From: Silene latifolia
Taxonomy: Eukaryota > Streptophyta > Magnoliopsida > Caryophyllales > Caryophyllaceae
Assembly (NCBI RefSeq): GCF_048544455.1
Contig: NC_133536.1
Span: forward strand, 40,916,152-40,980,151
Reading direction: 5' to 3'
DNA: 64,000 bases
Each line of letters opens with the position of its first letter. Position 1 is the stretch's first letter. Shown piece by piece: positions 31,955 through 44,492 of the stretch. A program made the position numbers and the translations under genes. Under the pieces are notes generated by a model. It had not been told where the DNA came from, made no database searches, and saw only the letters and a program-made list of their open reading frames with translations.

Positions 31955-34319
31955 GAGTGGTGATAAGTGTGAGTGATAGCATGATAAGAAAAGATCCATG
32001 GTAAGAAAGAGTGAGATGATATTGATATGAAATAATGGGATTTGAGCTTTGGAGCAATGAGAAGGTAACCGGAGCACTAAAGAGTTGGGTAGAAGTAATA
32101 AGGAGTTGAGCTATTAATTGGTATTATTGAGTGTAAAGAGAAAAGAAGGATAAAAGTAAGCTGAGAAAAATGTTGACCGGAGTTATGTGGTATAGAAATA
32201 AAGAATCGTCGAGATGTATGATACTATCATGAAGATGTTAATTAATGGTTATATAGGAGTTTCAGGACAACATGGTTAGTCATGAGTTTCGAGGAATTAA
32301 GGGGGTAAGAAGTTGGTAGAGTATCTGCATGATATGAGATTTTGGTGGAGAATTAGATAACGATACAATTAAGGATAGTATTGGGAAGAATGTTGGGGTA
32401 AATTTTGTTGATGAATTTGATGTTCGGTATTTGGAATGCTAACCGAAGATAGGAAATGAACTGTTATATTTAGAGGTGAGTGTAAAAGATTGTTATACGA
32501 GCAGTGGTGGTATTGTGGTATTGTCAATAGTGGTTAAAGGTGTTGATGGATAAGAAAGATAGCAAATCTAAAGAGGTTGATTTTGCAAAGGCCGGATTGA
32601 AATGTATGGTTGTAAGGAAGTATAAGATGTGGTTATATAAGGCGGGTGCTAGTAGTTGAATAGTAATGGTATGGTTATACTTGGCAGGAGGTGATGGTTA
32701 TGCGAATGGGAGAATATGTTATGACGGACATACAAGTTAAGCTCGGACGAGAGGTAACCTTTATCAAGTGGTAACTTACGTGATCATGATTGACTAGTTA
32801 GATGTGGTTATAGGTCTATGATGTGTATAAACGTTTGTGTGAGGTTCTGACCTCACGATAAGTGGTATGATGTGATAGTCATAAAGTGTTATCTGAATGT
32901 TCTGTAATATATGTTGAATATGGTAACCTAATGGAATGATGTTCAAAAAGTGATAGTTTGGGTGATCTGGCATGGCTATACTTGTATGTGTATTCATGAT
33001 ATATGTTTATTCCGTGAAAAGGTATGGATGATATTCATGAGACTCTTGTCTGTTTATTCCGTATAATATGTTGTGTTATGATCTAGTAAAGCAATTTTGA
33101 GTAAGTTTTCTTGTCCGAAAAGTTATACTTAGTCAGTGTTTATGGGAATTGTATGTGGTTGTGATATTTATCGATGTGGTTGTTGTGCCTCGGGTGGTTA
33201 TCCGGGCACGGTACTTCGTGTTGTGATGCGGGTATTTCGTGCTGCGGTGCGACTGTTGGCGGCGGTGTTGCGATGCCGTCACCGGTTGTGGTGGAGTAGG
33301 CGGGATGATTACGATTCGAGTTTCGAAAGTACATACCAGTGATACATAGATTGTTGTTTTGTTTGATGTTGCTTCCTCTGAGTTTCGGGTTGTACATATA
33401 GACGGTTGTTTTGTTTATTGATGTTTCTTACCAGTTTTAGTTTGGGAGTAAGGGTAGAGTATGATATGGAAGAGAGTTGTGTATGTTTTCGTTGTTGTCA
33501 TGGTATAGTGATATCTTGTTGATGGGAAACAGTTGCGAGAGGTTGTTGGAGTACTTGTGATATTTCTTAGAGGAGGCATTGGTTGACTTAGTAATGGCAA
33601 GTGATTCGTGGAACATGTGATGTACAGATCTGAAAGCTGCAGGTGGTCCATAATCTTTTGTTGAGATAGTGAGTATAGGGTGTTGGACATTAGTATCATC
33701 GTAAGTTGTGGATGAGTTTGTGGTAATAAAAGAAAGAACTTGAGGATCTAGTGTGAGTGTGTGTAATGAGTGTGGATCGTGAGCTATGCTTTTTGAGATA
33801 GGTGCTTTATATAGAGAGGTATGTTGTTTTGCGGTAATAATAAAGAGTTGGTATGGTGAGTTTGCTACGGATTTTGTGGTATAAGTTAGGTGGTGTGCCG
33901 AATGAATTGAAGTATGAGAACTGTTTAAGTAAGAGAGCCTTGGATATGGGAATGGTGAGTGTTTAGATTATAGGCGGTTATCTTTGACATGTGCTGGCGA
34001 TGAGGATAATGAGAAGATATAGCTAGGATTTAGTATTAGTGAGTTACGAGGACGTAATATTTGTCTTAAGAGGAGTAGGATGCGATAAAAGAGAGTTTCA
34101 TGGTTGTGCATGTTGTAGTATATTTGGAAGTAGAGTGTTGGTGTAGCATAAAGGATGGATCTTTGTTGTGATTGATATTGTTAAAAGGTCATGGCTGTGC
34201 TTGTAGTAGTTCGATGTTTAGGAATGGAAGAATACTTCGATAGTGTTGACAGTTGGATGATGATGTTTAGGAGTTCGAGAGTGTTGTCAGTGGGATGATG
34301 ATGTTTATGAGTGTGAGTA

Positions 34320-34375
34320 AACTTCGAGGACGAAGTTCCTTTTTAGGGTGGTAGAATGTAACATTCCGTTTGATG
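34320..34375 (+). repeat. Second chromovirus-type 3' end relic
   Basis: aaacttcgaggacgaagttc (about 34319) and a purine-rich stretch are followed by TGTAACATTCCG. This imitates the true end at 34670-34697 (cttcggggacgaagttc, PPT, TGTAATAC). It suggests an older nested or recombined 3' end. Confidence 0.5.
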
Positions 34376-34694
34376 TTTATGAGTGTCTTGATATTGGATT
34401 TTCTAGTGGATAATATGTTAGTGAAACGGAGGTAAGCTAGCAGCGTGCGTGGATGGTAGTTGGTAGTGTATGGAGTTAGTGTCGAGAGAGGCTATAATGT
34501 GGTGGATACGATATCGTGAGTCATGTTGTGGAGGTAGACATAGTTGGCGGAGTTGGTGTTAAGAGTTCATGTTTTATAGGTTGGGGTTTCGTTTTGAGTT
34601 CTTAGTTGCGTTATTGTGTCTTGGTCGAGTTTATATGTTTGTTTTGAGTATGGGTTGAACTTCGGGGACGAAGTTCTTTTTAAGGAGGGAAGAC

Positions 34695-36071
34695 TGTAAT
34701 ACTACGACTTTCTATGTCTAAGGGTACTCTATCGAGTGGGGCTTACTCTGTCGAGTAAGTATGTTTTTATACGAAACAGTAGTCTGTCTGATGGGTACTC
34801 GATCGAGTATGTGTGGCACTCGATCGAGTAAGGGGTACTCGATCGAGTAAGTGAGTCTTGCGGGTTATTTTAGCCGGGTTTTGTTGATAACACGTGATTA
34901 GTATAAAAGGATTCCGTCACCTTTCTTAATCAGTTTTCACTTTTCTAAAACCTTTTAAGAGAGAAAAAAAGTTACGTTGTTCTCCTTCTTCGCGTTGTTA
35001 ACAAATCCCCAAGGTTAGGAGTGTCGGATCATCTTGTTCTTTACGCCGTTGTGATCCTTGTGTCGAGGGTAAGCTTTTTATATAATTTTGATAACGTTTT
35101 GTTAAAGTTGGTTGAAACCCTAATTGGGTAATTTGGGGGTTTTGGGGAGTATTGTTGATGTTAGATTGTGATTGTATGATTGTATGTTTGATAGTAAGTA
35201 ATTTCAGTGAATGACGATGTTGATTAGCTGATTGTGACGATCTTGGTGATTGCTGTTCCAGGTAGGGTTTCCCTACTCGGTATTAATTACATGATGTGTG
35301 TGGTGGTTGTATTGTTATTGTTGATTTATCTAACTGCTGGTGATTGTGACGGTTGTTGATTAATATTGTTGATTGTTGTTGTTGTATCTGTCTGTGATCT
35401 TCGGGGTGCGTACCTGGCTGAGTGGAGTCACGCCCTTGATTTGCCTTCTGTGGAACCCGCCACAGAAGGGATGTGCACATTAATGAACATGGGTTTATCG
35501 CTCGATGGAGATGAGCGAGGCTTAGGTGGGAACGGTTGCGGTCCCCCACTGGCGGTATGGAGTATCTGTTGCGATGGGTACTCTGGCAGGACTACGCACT
35601 TTAGTGTGTAGTCAGTTGTGTGGAGATTGATTATGGAGTTTGGGGCTTGATGTGACGATTGAGCTGTTGGCATTTGTTTTATTGTGATTTGTATCGTGTA
35701 ATTAGTACTGACTCCGTTGTTTGTTTTGTAAAACTGTGGTGATCCATTCGGGGATGGTGAGCAGTTGTTGAGCAGGTTTGATACGATGCATTTGGGCTAG
35801 CTGGGATGAGTCATCACTTGGCATTAGAAGAGTCTTCCGCTGTGTCAGACGATATTTGTAGTTGTTCAGTTTTGCTAGTAGACAGTTTGGTTTTGGAGTT
35901 GTATTTCATTTAACAATTTTGGTTTGAGACATGTAATCACTTAAACTATATTTACTTTTAAAGTACGTTTCTTTATTGTCTTATGATATTCATTGCCTCG
36001 GGTAACCGAGATGGTGACGTTCCTATACCTGAGTGGTCCTGGTAAGGCACTTGGAGTATGGGGGTGTCACA
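34695..36071 (+). mobile_element. 3' LTR of LARD
   Basis: 1377 bp, starting TGTAATACTACG directly after the purine tract aaggagggaaga (34682-34693). It ends GTGTCACA, followed by the TSD ACCCC. Relative to the 5' LTR it lacks one palindrome unit and an 18-bp stretch near 35424. Confidence 0.92.
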
Positions 36072-36076
36072 ACCCC

Positions 36077-36979
36077 GATCGGGGTCGTAATGTATTCCGC
36101 AAGATATGTTAAAATCCATTAAATACGAACATATCAAAGGCCCTTATATCGGTCATGATAAACCCGTCTTAATAATTCACACTTAGCAATATTTCATTAT
36201 ATTTCATTACTTACATTAGTCATTCCTTAAACCGCAACTTCAAACTCGTTTATATGAGCGTGTACTCCACACTCCCTAACCCATATTATAACGGTCAAAT
36301 TTGCTACGATTTTTGGCCAAATCCCGATTGCATTCAAATGACATCATGATTAACTTAAATCACCAACATTCATCCCTCATTTAAATGCAATCCTTGATTT
36401 AAAAAACAAAACCAAACCAAACTTATACATAAAGTGAAAATGTCACGCAGATTGAATTTCCACCTTAGTGAACTACACGTTCTGCATTCGAGTATCGGGG
36501 TGTCTCTAAGGATTGAACCCGTCAAGTCATTTGAATACATGAAGATAGAACACATACAAGTTCAAGATAACTCCATAAGTTTATTACCTATACTATTTTA
36601 CATGGCCTAGTGTCCCTATCCATTCATGAGCGCTTACAAAGCCAAACTCGAGCTTTAAGAAGCGGCCACACTTCACACTCATATAGGTGGACTCTTTTCA
36701 TCGTGCCCTGTAAAACACTCTTTCAAAAGATCCAGTAAGAAGATTAACTTCACCCTAACTTATCATGCAAGTCCGAGCACATACTTTCGGGATAATACAA
36801 ACAATGTGCTCCAATCTTTGATAATAGGCTTTCCACATTGAATTATGCCTCTAACGTCATATTAGAGGGGAATTGGGTGCCCTACCACCAAAGATTTATA
36901 TAGGCTTTAAACATCCCGATACCGACTTATGAACGAAGTCTCTAATTGATCCTTTTTGCAAAGTGATCAACTAGACATT
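36077..36979. other. Unassigned sequence between LARD and Copia D
   Basis: This continues the pre-insertion sequence from 28612. No coding motif, repeat structure or RNA gene was recognised. The start forms a short palindrome (ccccgatcgggg) at the LARD insertion point. Confidence 0.4.
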
Positions 36980-38219
36980 TGTTAGAGTTAGTGTCCTCCA
37001 GAATAGTGCGTTTACATAATAAATTTCATTAAAGGAATATCATCAGGATATTTATTATTTGATCCTCGTCAGTTGATTAACGTAAGTCGATAATGGTTGG
37101 CTGACTAGAGTTTGACGTTATTGTCGTGAGACGACGGTGATCAACTGACCCCTTTCGGTCACACCTAAAGGAACGAACCCCAATTGACAACTAATTAATT
37201 GTATGAGATACAATTTATTTAGTCCCTTGATTTATTGACTAAAAGTTTAGTCGATCCTTTTAGAGAGATTTCGAGTTGCGAACTCGAGGCGCGACAGTTA
37301 TTATTTAGTTACGCGATAATTGAATAATAAATTTTACGAGACGGGTTTTAGCTAACTAATTGTTAATTAACTAAAATAGTACTAATTGATTAATGTGATT
37401 AATATTAGTACGTAAATAATATGTGTAGCGGTACACATATATTTACGGAGTGTTTTGGACAAAATTTATTGGGAAGCATTTAAACATAAAACGATGTTTA
37501 AAGTAAAATTACACGTATTTGTGCAATAAATATTAGAACCGATATGGACCCGTAAATGGGACATTGGACCGTGTAAATGGAGTGTAAATGGATGATTATA
37601 AATATAATCATTACACTCATGACTTTGATCTATCCCATCAAACTTTTGTTCTATTTTATGCACAATGACAATTGGACATAAAATAAAGCAAATTCACACC
37701 CTCACTTCACCTCTCTCATCCGGCCCCTTTCCCCATATAGACCAACAATTGTCTCTTTTCTCACTTGCTCACTTGAACATCTTTTGCATGTGAATAAAAT
37801 TGTTGGTTTATCTCTTTAAAATTAATATAATCTTTTACTAAGATTGTTAGTAATTAAAAGTATTTACTAAGAGTGTTAGTAATATTTTACATATAATCAA
37901 GGGTATTTATAGCATAATATCTAGTTAATATTTGTTAGGAATTTGAGTTTTGTTCTTGGGTGCATATTGAAGGAGATCTTCTAATTTGAAGATTTGTTCT
38001 AGGAGGATCATCCATTTTATTAGCACAAGAATAATCTAGATAGGTGATCTAGATTGTGCCCATATTACCATCAAAATCAATGTAAGGAAATTGTATTTCC
38101 TTAATCTTTATTTATTATGCTTTTATATTTGCATACATGTTACATAGATCACATAAAAATGAATTATGAGATAATTTAATTTTTAATTAGAGAGTCTAAT
38201 ATGGATCTATGATCTTTCA
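36980..38219 (+). mobile_element. 5' LTR of Copia D
   Basis: It starts TGTTAGAGTTAGTGTCC, like the A and C LTRs, and ends ATCTTTCA two bases before the PBS (about 1240 bp). It contains the conserved stem-loop with perfect 10-bp arms (GTCAGTTGAT 37068-37077, ATCAACTGAC 37140-37149). The matching 3' LTR would be beyond elements E, G and H and is outside the window. Confidence 0.82.
37068..37149. promoter_or_regulatory. Conserved LTR stem-loop (copy in D)
   Basis: The arms GTCAGTTGAT and ATCAACTGAC are exactly complementary over 10 bp, around the conserved ggttggctgactagagtttgacgtta block. Confidence 0.6.
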
Positions 38220-38221
38220 AG

Positions 38222-38233
38222 TGGTATCAGAGC
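38222..38233 (+). other. Primer-binding site of Copia D
   Basis: TGGTATCAGAGC lies two bases after the LTR end, initiator-Met type. Confidence 0.9.
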
Positions 38234-40174
38234 TAGGCTTGTAATTTGCATGTTGATTTTAAGCATATTAAACAAATTAGGAGATAATTTGAAAAACTCA
38301 AAAATTGTGTTAGAAGAGGTTTTAGCACGAAAATTTTTGGGCATGGATACCTACTGATCTCAAAAGGTTTGTGGTAAAATTTGGTGACTTGTGAAGTTAT
38401 TTTGCTATTTTTAATGATTTTTGGTAGAAAACCGAGTAAAAAATGCCGTATTTTGGTTAAGAGTTAACTAAAAATAGTTAAAAGTTGATTAGGGTTATAA
38501 ATTTTTTATATTGTTTCATGCATATTTTCTACATATTGTATGTAAAATTTAGAAGGTTGGTTTGGAGTTTTGCATGTTTGTTGATTTTATGAGATAAAAG
38601 TCGATAAAAGTGAATTAAATTAATCATATATTTGAAATATTTGTTCTTGCCCTTGATAAATTTATGTACATTTAAAAATATGATTTAAAAGTTAAAAGTA
38701 AAATTTAAAATGTGATTTCACCTTGTTTTGATGTTTATTTGTTTTTGTGGTTAAAAACCAATAAATATCGATCTTTTTCTTCATAAAATTTATCCGAAAT
38801 TTTTGGGCAATTTTTCCGACATTTTGGTGTTCTTAGGAGTGTTCCATAATACTCAAAATTTTTATTTTCAATTTTTGGTAATGTTTTCAATTATTTTGGA
38901 TTTATTACTTAAAAGTTATGATTTTACCGATTAAATTAGCAAATATCACCAAATCAAACTAATTATTCATCATCAAATTAGTGAGGACTAATTTTGAGGT
39001 TCAAAACAGATTGGAAAATTAGTTTGGACTTAAATGTGATTTAAGAGTCGATTATTGATTTTTACAAGTTAAAAATCGATTAAATCCACATAACCGAGCA
39101 AGATACCAACGATTGTAAGATAGGGCGATTTTGGCATCATTTTACAGCATTTTAATCATATTTATTTATGTTGAATGAATGATTGTCATTATTTAAAGTA
39201 TTTATTTTGTTGTACCTAGTATGGCCTAATTTATTTTAATCGTTATTACCCGAAATGAATGGGAATAGCGATTTGTTTGTAATTTAAATACGATCTCGTA
39301 TCGTCAGTTTGTAATTAATTAATAGTTTTATTTATTTTATTAATTAATTTATAATAGGAATAACTATGTAATTTAATTGTAATAGTTATTTTTACCGGCG
39401 TTTCCAAAAGACGGATTTACATCGAGACGGAGTCTATTTTTTGGAAAGGTGTTCCAAATCCCATAAGAAGGAGCCACTTTTGGAAGATGTTCCTATGAAG
39501 AGGCAAGGGACCAAGGAGTTGGTTTTCGATATGTAATAGTCTAGTTTTTATTAACTAGGAGGCCATACTAGGATTATTCATATGCTTGCTTGTTTTTATT
39601 TTTCCGCGCATGCCAAAATCGCCATTCACATGCATTTTATTTTTGCGGTTGTCAATTCACGTCATTTACATTCACCGACTTAGTCCACTTATAGGGAATT
39701 TATGACTAAATTGACAAGATCTCTCACATAACTAAAATTGAGATTAGCCTTACCAATTAGTAACACATATGAATCCCTTGTTCATTAGAGCCACGCTCGC
39801 CCAAGCGGGGTGTTCTCTTTTTACCTCGGGTAAGTAGGGTGGTAAACGGTTATCACGCGCCAAAGTTGGTTGGACTCAACGAGGTATAAGATGGACTTGT
39901 ATTCCGGGGCTAGTAGATGGATTTAAGGAAATTCATCAACCAAGAGTTGTAGAGGTAGAATTAGTCAACCGTTGACTTACCGAATTTACACGATTATGGG
40001 ATGTTTCGCCCAAGCGATGCTCATTTTTGTTTAAAAACGGATCTTGGAATCATTTATACAATTTAGTGGGAGATCGTTATATAAATGTTAAAACTTGTTA
40101 AAGATGTTTCACAAGTAAAATTAAAACAATGAATGTTAATATTTCCTTATTTTGTTGTAGCATTTTAATTCGCA
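38234..40174 (+). other. Untranslated leader of Copia D
   Basis: 1.94 kb without coding motifs. It aligns by eye with the leader of E at many points, for example ttacccgaaatg with gggaata, gtagcggccatactagga-like text, and gatcttggaatcattta near its end. Confidence 0.7.
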
Positions 40175-40609
40175 ATGGCAACTTCATCAACTCCATCGAC
40201 TACTACACTAGGCAAAGATTCATGGCTAAGCTCCGTAATGGACAAATGCATCTTAAAAGATGACGGTAGTAACTTTCTTGAATGAGAATTCAACATCAAA
40301 AGCGCCGCGTTGTCCGACAACGTGCTCACTTACTTGACCGATGCCCCTCCCATCGAGCCCGGTCCAAGGGCTTCATCGGTGGTGCGGACCGCCTATGATG
40401 GCCATGTAAGGATGTCAAATGATATCAAAAATGTGTTGATATGGTTGATCTCCCCAAATCTCAAGCTTTCATGCATTTCCTTAAATGCGTATGAGATATT
40501 CACTCGTATGACTACTATGTTTTCACAAACACCAAAAGTCCGCCAATACGAAGCGGAGGCACGCTTCTTTGAAGCAAAGCTTGAGAGGGGCCAAAAGGTT
40601 GGTCCCCAT
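40175..40609 (+). pseudogene. Copia D gag, N-terminal part (split by element E)
   Basis: The ATG at 40175 (MATSSTPSTTTLGKDSWLSS) opens a gag similar to that of A (LKDDGSNF; DIKNVLIW; FFEAKLERGQKVGPH). A TGA at 40283-40285 stands where tryptophan is expected. Element E enters after GPH at 40609. The remainder resumes at 58383. Confidence 0.82.
40605..40609 (+). repeat. Target-site duplication of Copia E, left (CCCAT)
   Basis: CCCAT at 40605-40609 is repeated at 58383-58387, at both edges of element E and in matching gag frames of D. Confidence 0.93.
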
Positions 40610-41916
40610 TGTTGGAGTGTCCCCGACAATAATGCGATCACAATTGTCGATCATGATGATCACATGTTTAAATCTCATTTTTAAGAATACGTAAGGGATG
40701 ATTCATTTTATAGTCAACTGATCAACATTAATCGGTAACGATTGGCTTGCTAGAGTTTGACGTTACTGTCGTGGGACGGTGGTGATCAGTTGATCCCTTA
40801 AGGTCACACCTAAAGGATGATGCCCTAATCTGTAAAGTTGATTAATTGTATGACGATACAAGTTAATTAATTCCTTAAAATTGAACAATTCAATTTGAGA
40901 GAGAGAGAATATTTATATCTTATTATAATGGGATTAAATAAGATTTATTTTAGTAATTGAAATATTTTATTACTAAAATTGTTTATTGTTTGTGAAACAA
41001 TAGAGATGAGAATGAATGGTTAATTATAATTACAAGATGTTGTGAATTATAATTAAATGACCCATTTTATTTATGTGATCAAGTATTACTAGTCAATTTG
41101 TTGTATGTAATTTAATTAATTCATAAAATGATATTTATGTGATAAATATGCATTAAATTAATTAATAACATGTATCATACTACATGTGACATATTGTGTG
41201 ACAAGTGACTAATTGACAAAAATAAAATGGTAGTCCATTTTATATGTGGACCAAAATATAGGTAGTGGTAGTGGATTGTGGTTGATTTATTTTATGAGAT
41301 AAAATACTTGTAATGATACCTAGTCTAACTAGCTATCATACCTACACATTTAGATAAGAACAAAAGTAAAAAGGGAAGGACCATATATTGGTCCTTATAC
41401 TCCCCATAACCGACACCCTCCTATTATTCCAAGGGGACTTTGGTTTTTCTGTTCTCTAATTCATTCTATTTATGCATGTTAAAGATATTCACATGCATTC
41501 TTCTCTCTACTCCTTCATCTTTCTCTAAAAATTTAGAAATCTTGATTCAAATTGTTCAAATCATATTACTAATATTATTAGTATAATATATGAGTATTAG
41601 TAATCAATTTTAAGGTAAACTACTAAACAAATATCTAGCACATATTATTTAGTAGAGATAAGGGATAATCTTGGGTGCAATCAAGAGGAGTGGCTTATAC
41701 ACTTGAAGTCTTTGGAGGATCATTCTATTACTCATCATAGCTCAAGAACAAGTGAAGGTAGGAGACCTTACTTGTGCCCATAAACCGAAATATTCAATGT
41801 AAGGAACCGGTTTTCCTTTACACTTATTTATATGTTTTGCATGCATAAGATCCTTAAGTTTTTATGACTAAAACTTTAAACTAATATATTTGATATGTAA
41901 AATATGATTTCCAACA
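40610..41916 (+). mobile_element. 5' LTR of Copia E
   Basis: It starts TGTTGGAGTGTCCCC and ends TTCCAACA (1307 bp). It holds the shared stem-loop, with arms TCAACTGATCA (40714-40724) and TGATCAGTTGA (40783-40793). Confidence 0.92.
40714..40793. promoter_or_regulatory. Conserved LTR stem-loop (copy in E, compensatory arms)
   Basis: The two arms are perfect 11-bp complements but differ from A, C and D at two paired positions: left CAGTTGAT became CAACTGAT, right ATCAACTG became ATCAGTTG. The intervening ttggcttgctagagtttgac block is conserved. Confidence 0.65.
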
Positions 41917-41918
41917 AG

Positions 41919-41930
41919 TGGTATCAGAGC
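41919..41930 (+). other. Primer-binding site of Copia E
   Basis: TGGTATCAGAGC lies two bases after the LTR end. Confidence 0.92.
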
Positions 41931-44029
41931 AACACGGTTGTTGCATGCAAAATCGGGTTAGTTTTTTCGAGTTAATTTAATTAACATATAAAACTTGTTA
42001 TTTAGGCTTTATGAAGATAAATCATGAAATAATTTTGCATGTTAAAAGTTTCTGGTCCTAAATGGATTTTAGGTCATATGGGTTGATTTATGGATTTTAT
42101 TGTTCATTATATATATTATTGGCATTAAAATGTGATTTTTATGAGGAAAATGTCATTTTTGGACGAAAAATAGCTAAACTTCGAATTTTCCAGTGATTTT
42201 TGGATATGTTTTCACATGTAATACATAATGATGGCCTGTAAATTTGCATGTTAAAATAAGTTGTTTTGCTCGAAATATGAATTTTATAATTTAAAATCGT
42301 ATTTAAATGGGTAAATAGGTTAATATGCGTTATATTTCGAATCTGGTCATGGAAATTTTATATGTTGTCACATGAACTTGTACAAGATGTGTGTAAAATT
42401 ATTGGCTATAGTGAAGTCTTTTTGCATGATTTATGAATTTTTGATGAAAAATCACATAGATAGTGACTATAATTAGTTATAATGCTAAAACATACTTCAT
42501 GACTTAGGAAAAACGTCACATATTGCATTTTATCATATATTTCAGATCTAAAAGTGAAAAGTTGATGAAAATAAATTTTCTCATATTTTAATGGTCATAT
42601 TTGTTAAAACCGATAAACCCCAACATTGTTTTTCTCGATAAATTTTCGAAATTTTTTTAACCTAAGTTTTGAACATTATGAGTGTCATGGTATTTTTCCA
42701 GAATGTTCATGAGTTTGAATTTCAAATTTTGAAATTATTTTGATTTAATTTGAAGTTTATGTTATAAAATTGTAATTTTAAGTCCATTATGAACAATGTT
42801 GTCCAATCAAGTTGAATTATTGTCAAAGTGTTAGTGAAGACTAAATTTTGAGCCCTAAGTGAGTTAGGATAATTAACTTGTGCATAAATATGAATTTATG
42901 TAATTATTGTGATTTTAACAAGTTATAATCACGCAAATCCATAAAAACTAATGTAATATACGATATTGGCTCTTATAAGGCGATTTAGCATAAAATTGAG
43001 CATGTTCATACATATTATAATGCTGCATTTTATTTATGATTGTCATATTTTGATTTTATATAATTTTTGAATTATGTAATTTTACTTAGTATGGCCTTAG
43101 TTTTAATTGGTATTACCCGAAATGTATGGGAATATCGATTCGGTTGTAATTATTGTGATCTCGTATCACCGTTTTGTAATTTAATAGATTTAAATTTTAA
43201 TTACAAATGTATAATAGGAAATTATGTAATTCATTTTGTAATTTATTTATTCCGGAGTTCCTTGAAGACGGTGCCATTCGAGAAGGCGGTCCATCAAAGA
43301 AAGTGTTGCCTTGAAGTGCGTGCCATATGAAGTTCAAGGGACCAAAGGAGTTGGTTTCCGAATTTGTAAAATAGTTTATTAGATTTACTATTTTTAGGAA
43401 GGCCATACTAGGACTTTATTTTTATGCTTTGCATTTTATTTATATGTTGCATGCATCGCTAAATCGCCATAACTAAACATGCATTTTAAATCGAGTTTAT
43501 CAACCGTGTCAATTACAATTATCGTAGTTCACCGCTTTAGTTCACTTAAAACGTGATAGATAATAAATTGACATGACCTCTCGCTAAATAAACAATTGAG
43601 ACTTAGCCTTACCAAAAAGTAGAAACCATGAAAACCTATTTCGTGAGGGAGTGCGCTCGGCCACACCGGGGTACAAACCTTGTTACGTAGGGGAAGTGGG
43701 TGATAAATGTCTATCAACCGAATTTATATTGATAAGGGATGAATCGGCTACCCCGTGCCCAAGTTAATGTGGATTTGGATCATGGACACATTTATTCGAA
43801 ATTTGGGTTGAACTCAACAAAAGTATTCTCGACCATAGCCGGATGTGTTTTGGGCTAAAGATAAATATTAGTGTAATTTTATCGACCGAGAGTTCTAAAA
43901 GTAGAATCGATTAAAGAGTTAATCCACCGAGTTATATTGATAAGGGATGAATCGGCTACCCCGTGCCCAAGTTAATATGAATTTGGATCTTGGAATCATT
44001 TATCATAGTTGGGTAGAGGTCGGATTTTT
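41931..44029 (+). other. Untranslated leader of Copia E
   Basis: 2.1 kb of A/T-rich leader like that of D. A 43-bp phrase (ttatattgataagggatg through ccccgtgcccaagttaat) occurs twice, at about 43725 and 43932, a local duplication. The sequence stops at about 44025, just where gag should begin, and becomes plastid DNA. Confidence 0.7.
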
Positions 44030-44265
44030 TTATTTTGGGCTCCTTGAAACCTCTCCAACTTGAGTTATGAGTATACAAATGATTTTTTTGATTAAAGATG
44101 AGTAAAAAAAGGGCTTAATTTTAATTCATTTGAGGATTGAGGATTTTATAGACTTTTTTTTTGGCATTCTAATTTATACATACATTTTTTTTAATCATTT
44201 TTTCTCGAGCCGTACGAGGAGAAAACTTCCTATACGTTTCCAAGGGGGGTTAAATCTATCCCAAT

Positions 44266-44492
44266 GAGCCGTCTATCGAATCGTTGCAATTGATGTTCGG
44301 TCCCGAAGAGAGGGAAGAGATCTGCAGAAAGTAGGTTTTTATGATCCGATAAAAAATCAAACTTATTTAAATGTTCCTGCTATTCTAGATTTTATTCAAA
44401 AAGGCGCTCAACCTACAGAAACTGTTTATGATATTTTAAAGAGGGCGGAGGTTTTTATAGAATTTCAATTTAAGCAAACGAAGTTCAATTAA
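44266..44492 (+). pseudogene. rps16: Plastid rps16 exon 2 (nuclear copy)
   Basis: The group II intron end (gagccgtacgaggagaaaac near 44206, then ccaat) is followed by the exon 2 reading [18 protein letters not shown], then KVGFYDP and FKQTKFN, with the stop at 44490-44492. The exon itself is open. Ribosomal protein S16 belongs to the small plastid ribosomal subunit. Exon 1 is 3.5 kb downstream instead of upstream, so no S16 can be made from this locus. Confidence 0.85.

Larger units (their letters stand above)
30052..34681 (+). other. Non-coding internal region of LARD
   Basis: 4.6 kb, G- and T-rich on the plus strand. No conserved retroviral motif was found in any frame. It includes a second palindrome cluster (31108-31285), a run of about 41 A residues (31912-31952), a GC-rich patch (33180-33310) and an earlier PPT/LTR-start-like relic (34320-34375). 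Short frames here are not considered genes. Confidence 0.75.
28618..36071 (+). mobile_element. Complete non-coding LTR retrotransposon (LARD-like), 7454 bp
   Basis: LTRs lie at 28618-30036 (1419 bp) and 34695-36071 (1377 bp), with a PBS at 30040-30051, a polypurine tract at 34682-34693 and the perfect TSD ACCCC. The 4.66-kb internal region has no reading frame with gag, protease, integrase, RT or RNase H motifs on either strand. It must have been copied by enzymes from another element. The LTRs differ by about 30 substitutions, an 18-bp deletion and loss of one palindrome unit in the 3' copy. The 3' end phrase (cttcggggacgaagttc) resembles Ty3 chromovirus ends, so a Ty3 origin is inferred. 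Confidence 0.88.

Noticed and set aside
33136..33397. GC-rich frames in the LARD internal region as a coding remnant
   Set aside because: Arg/Val/Leu-rich reading without similarity to gag or pol motifs. The opposite frame is equally open, indicating composition only.
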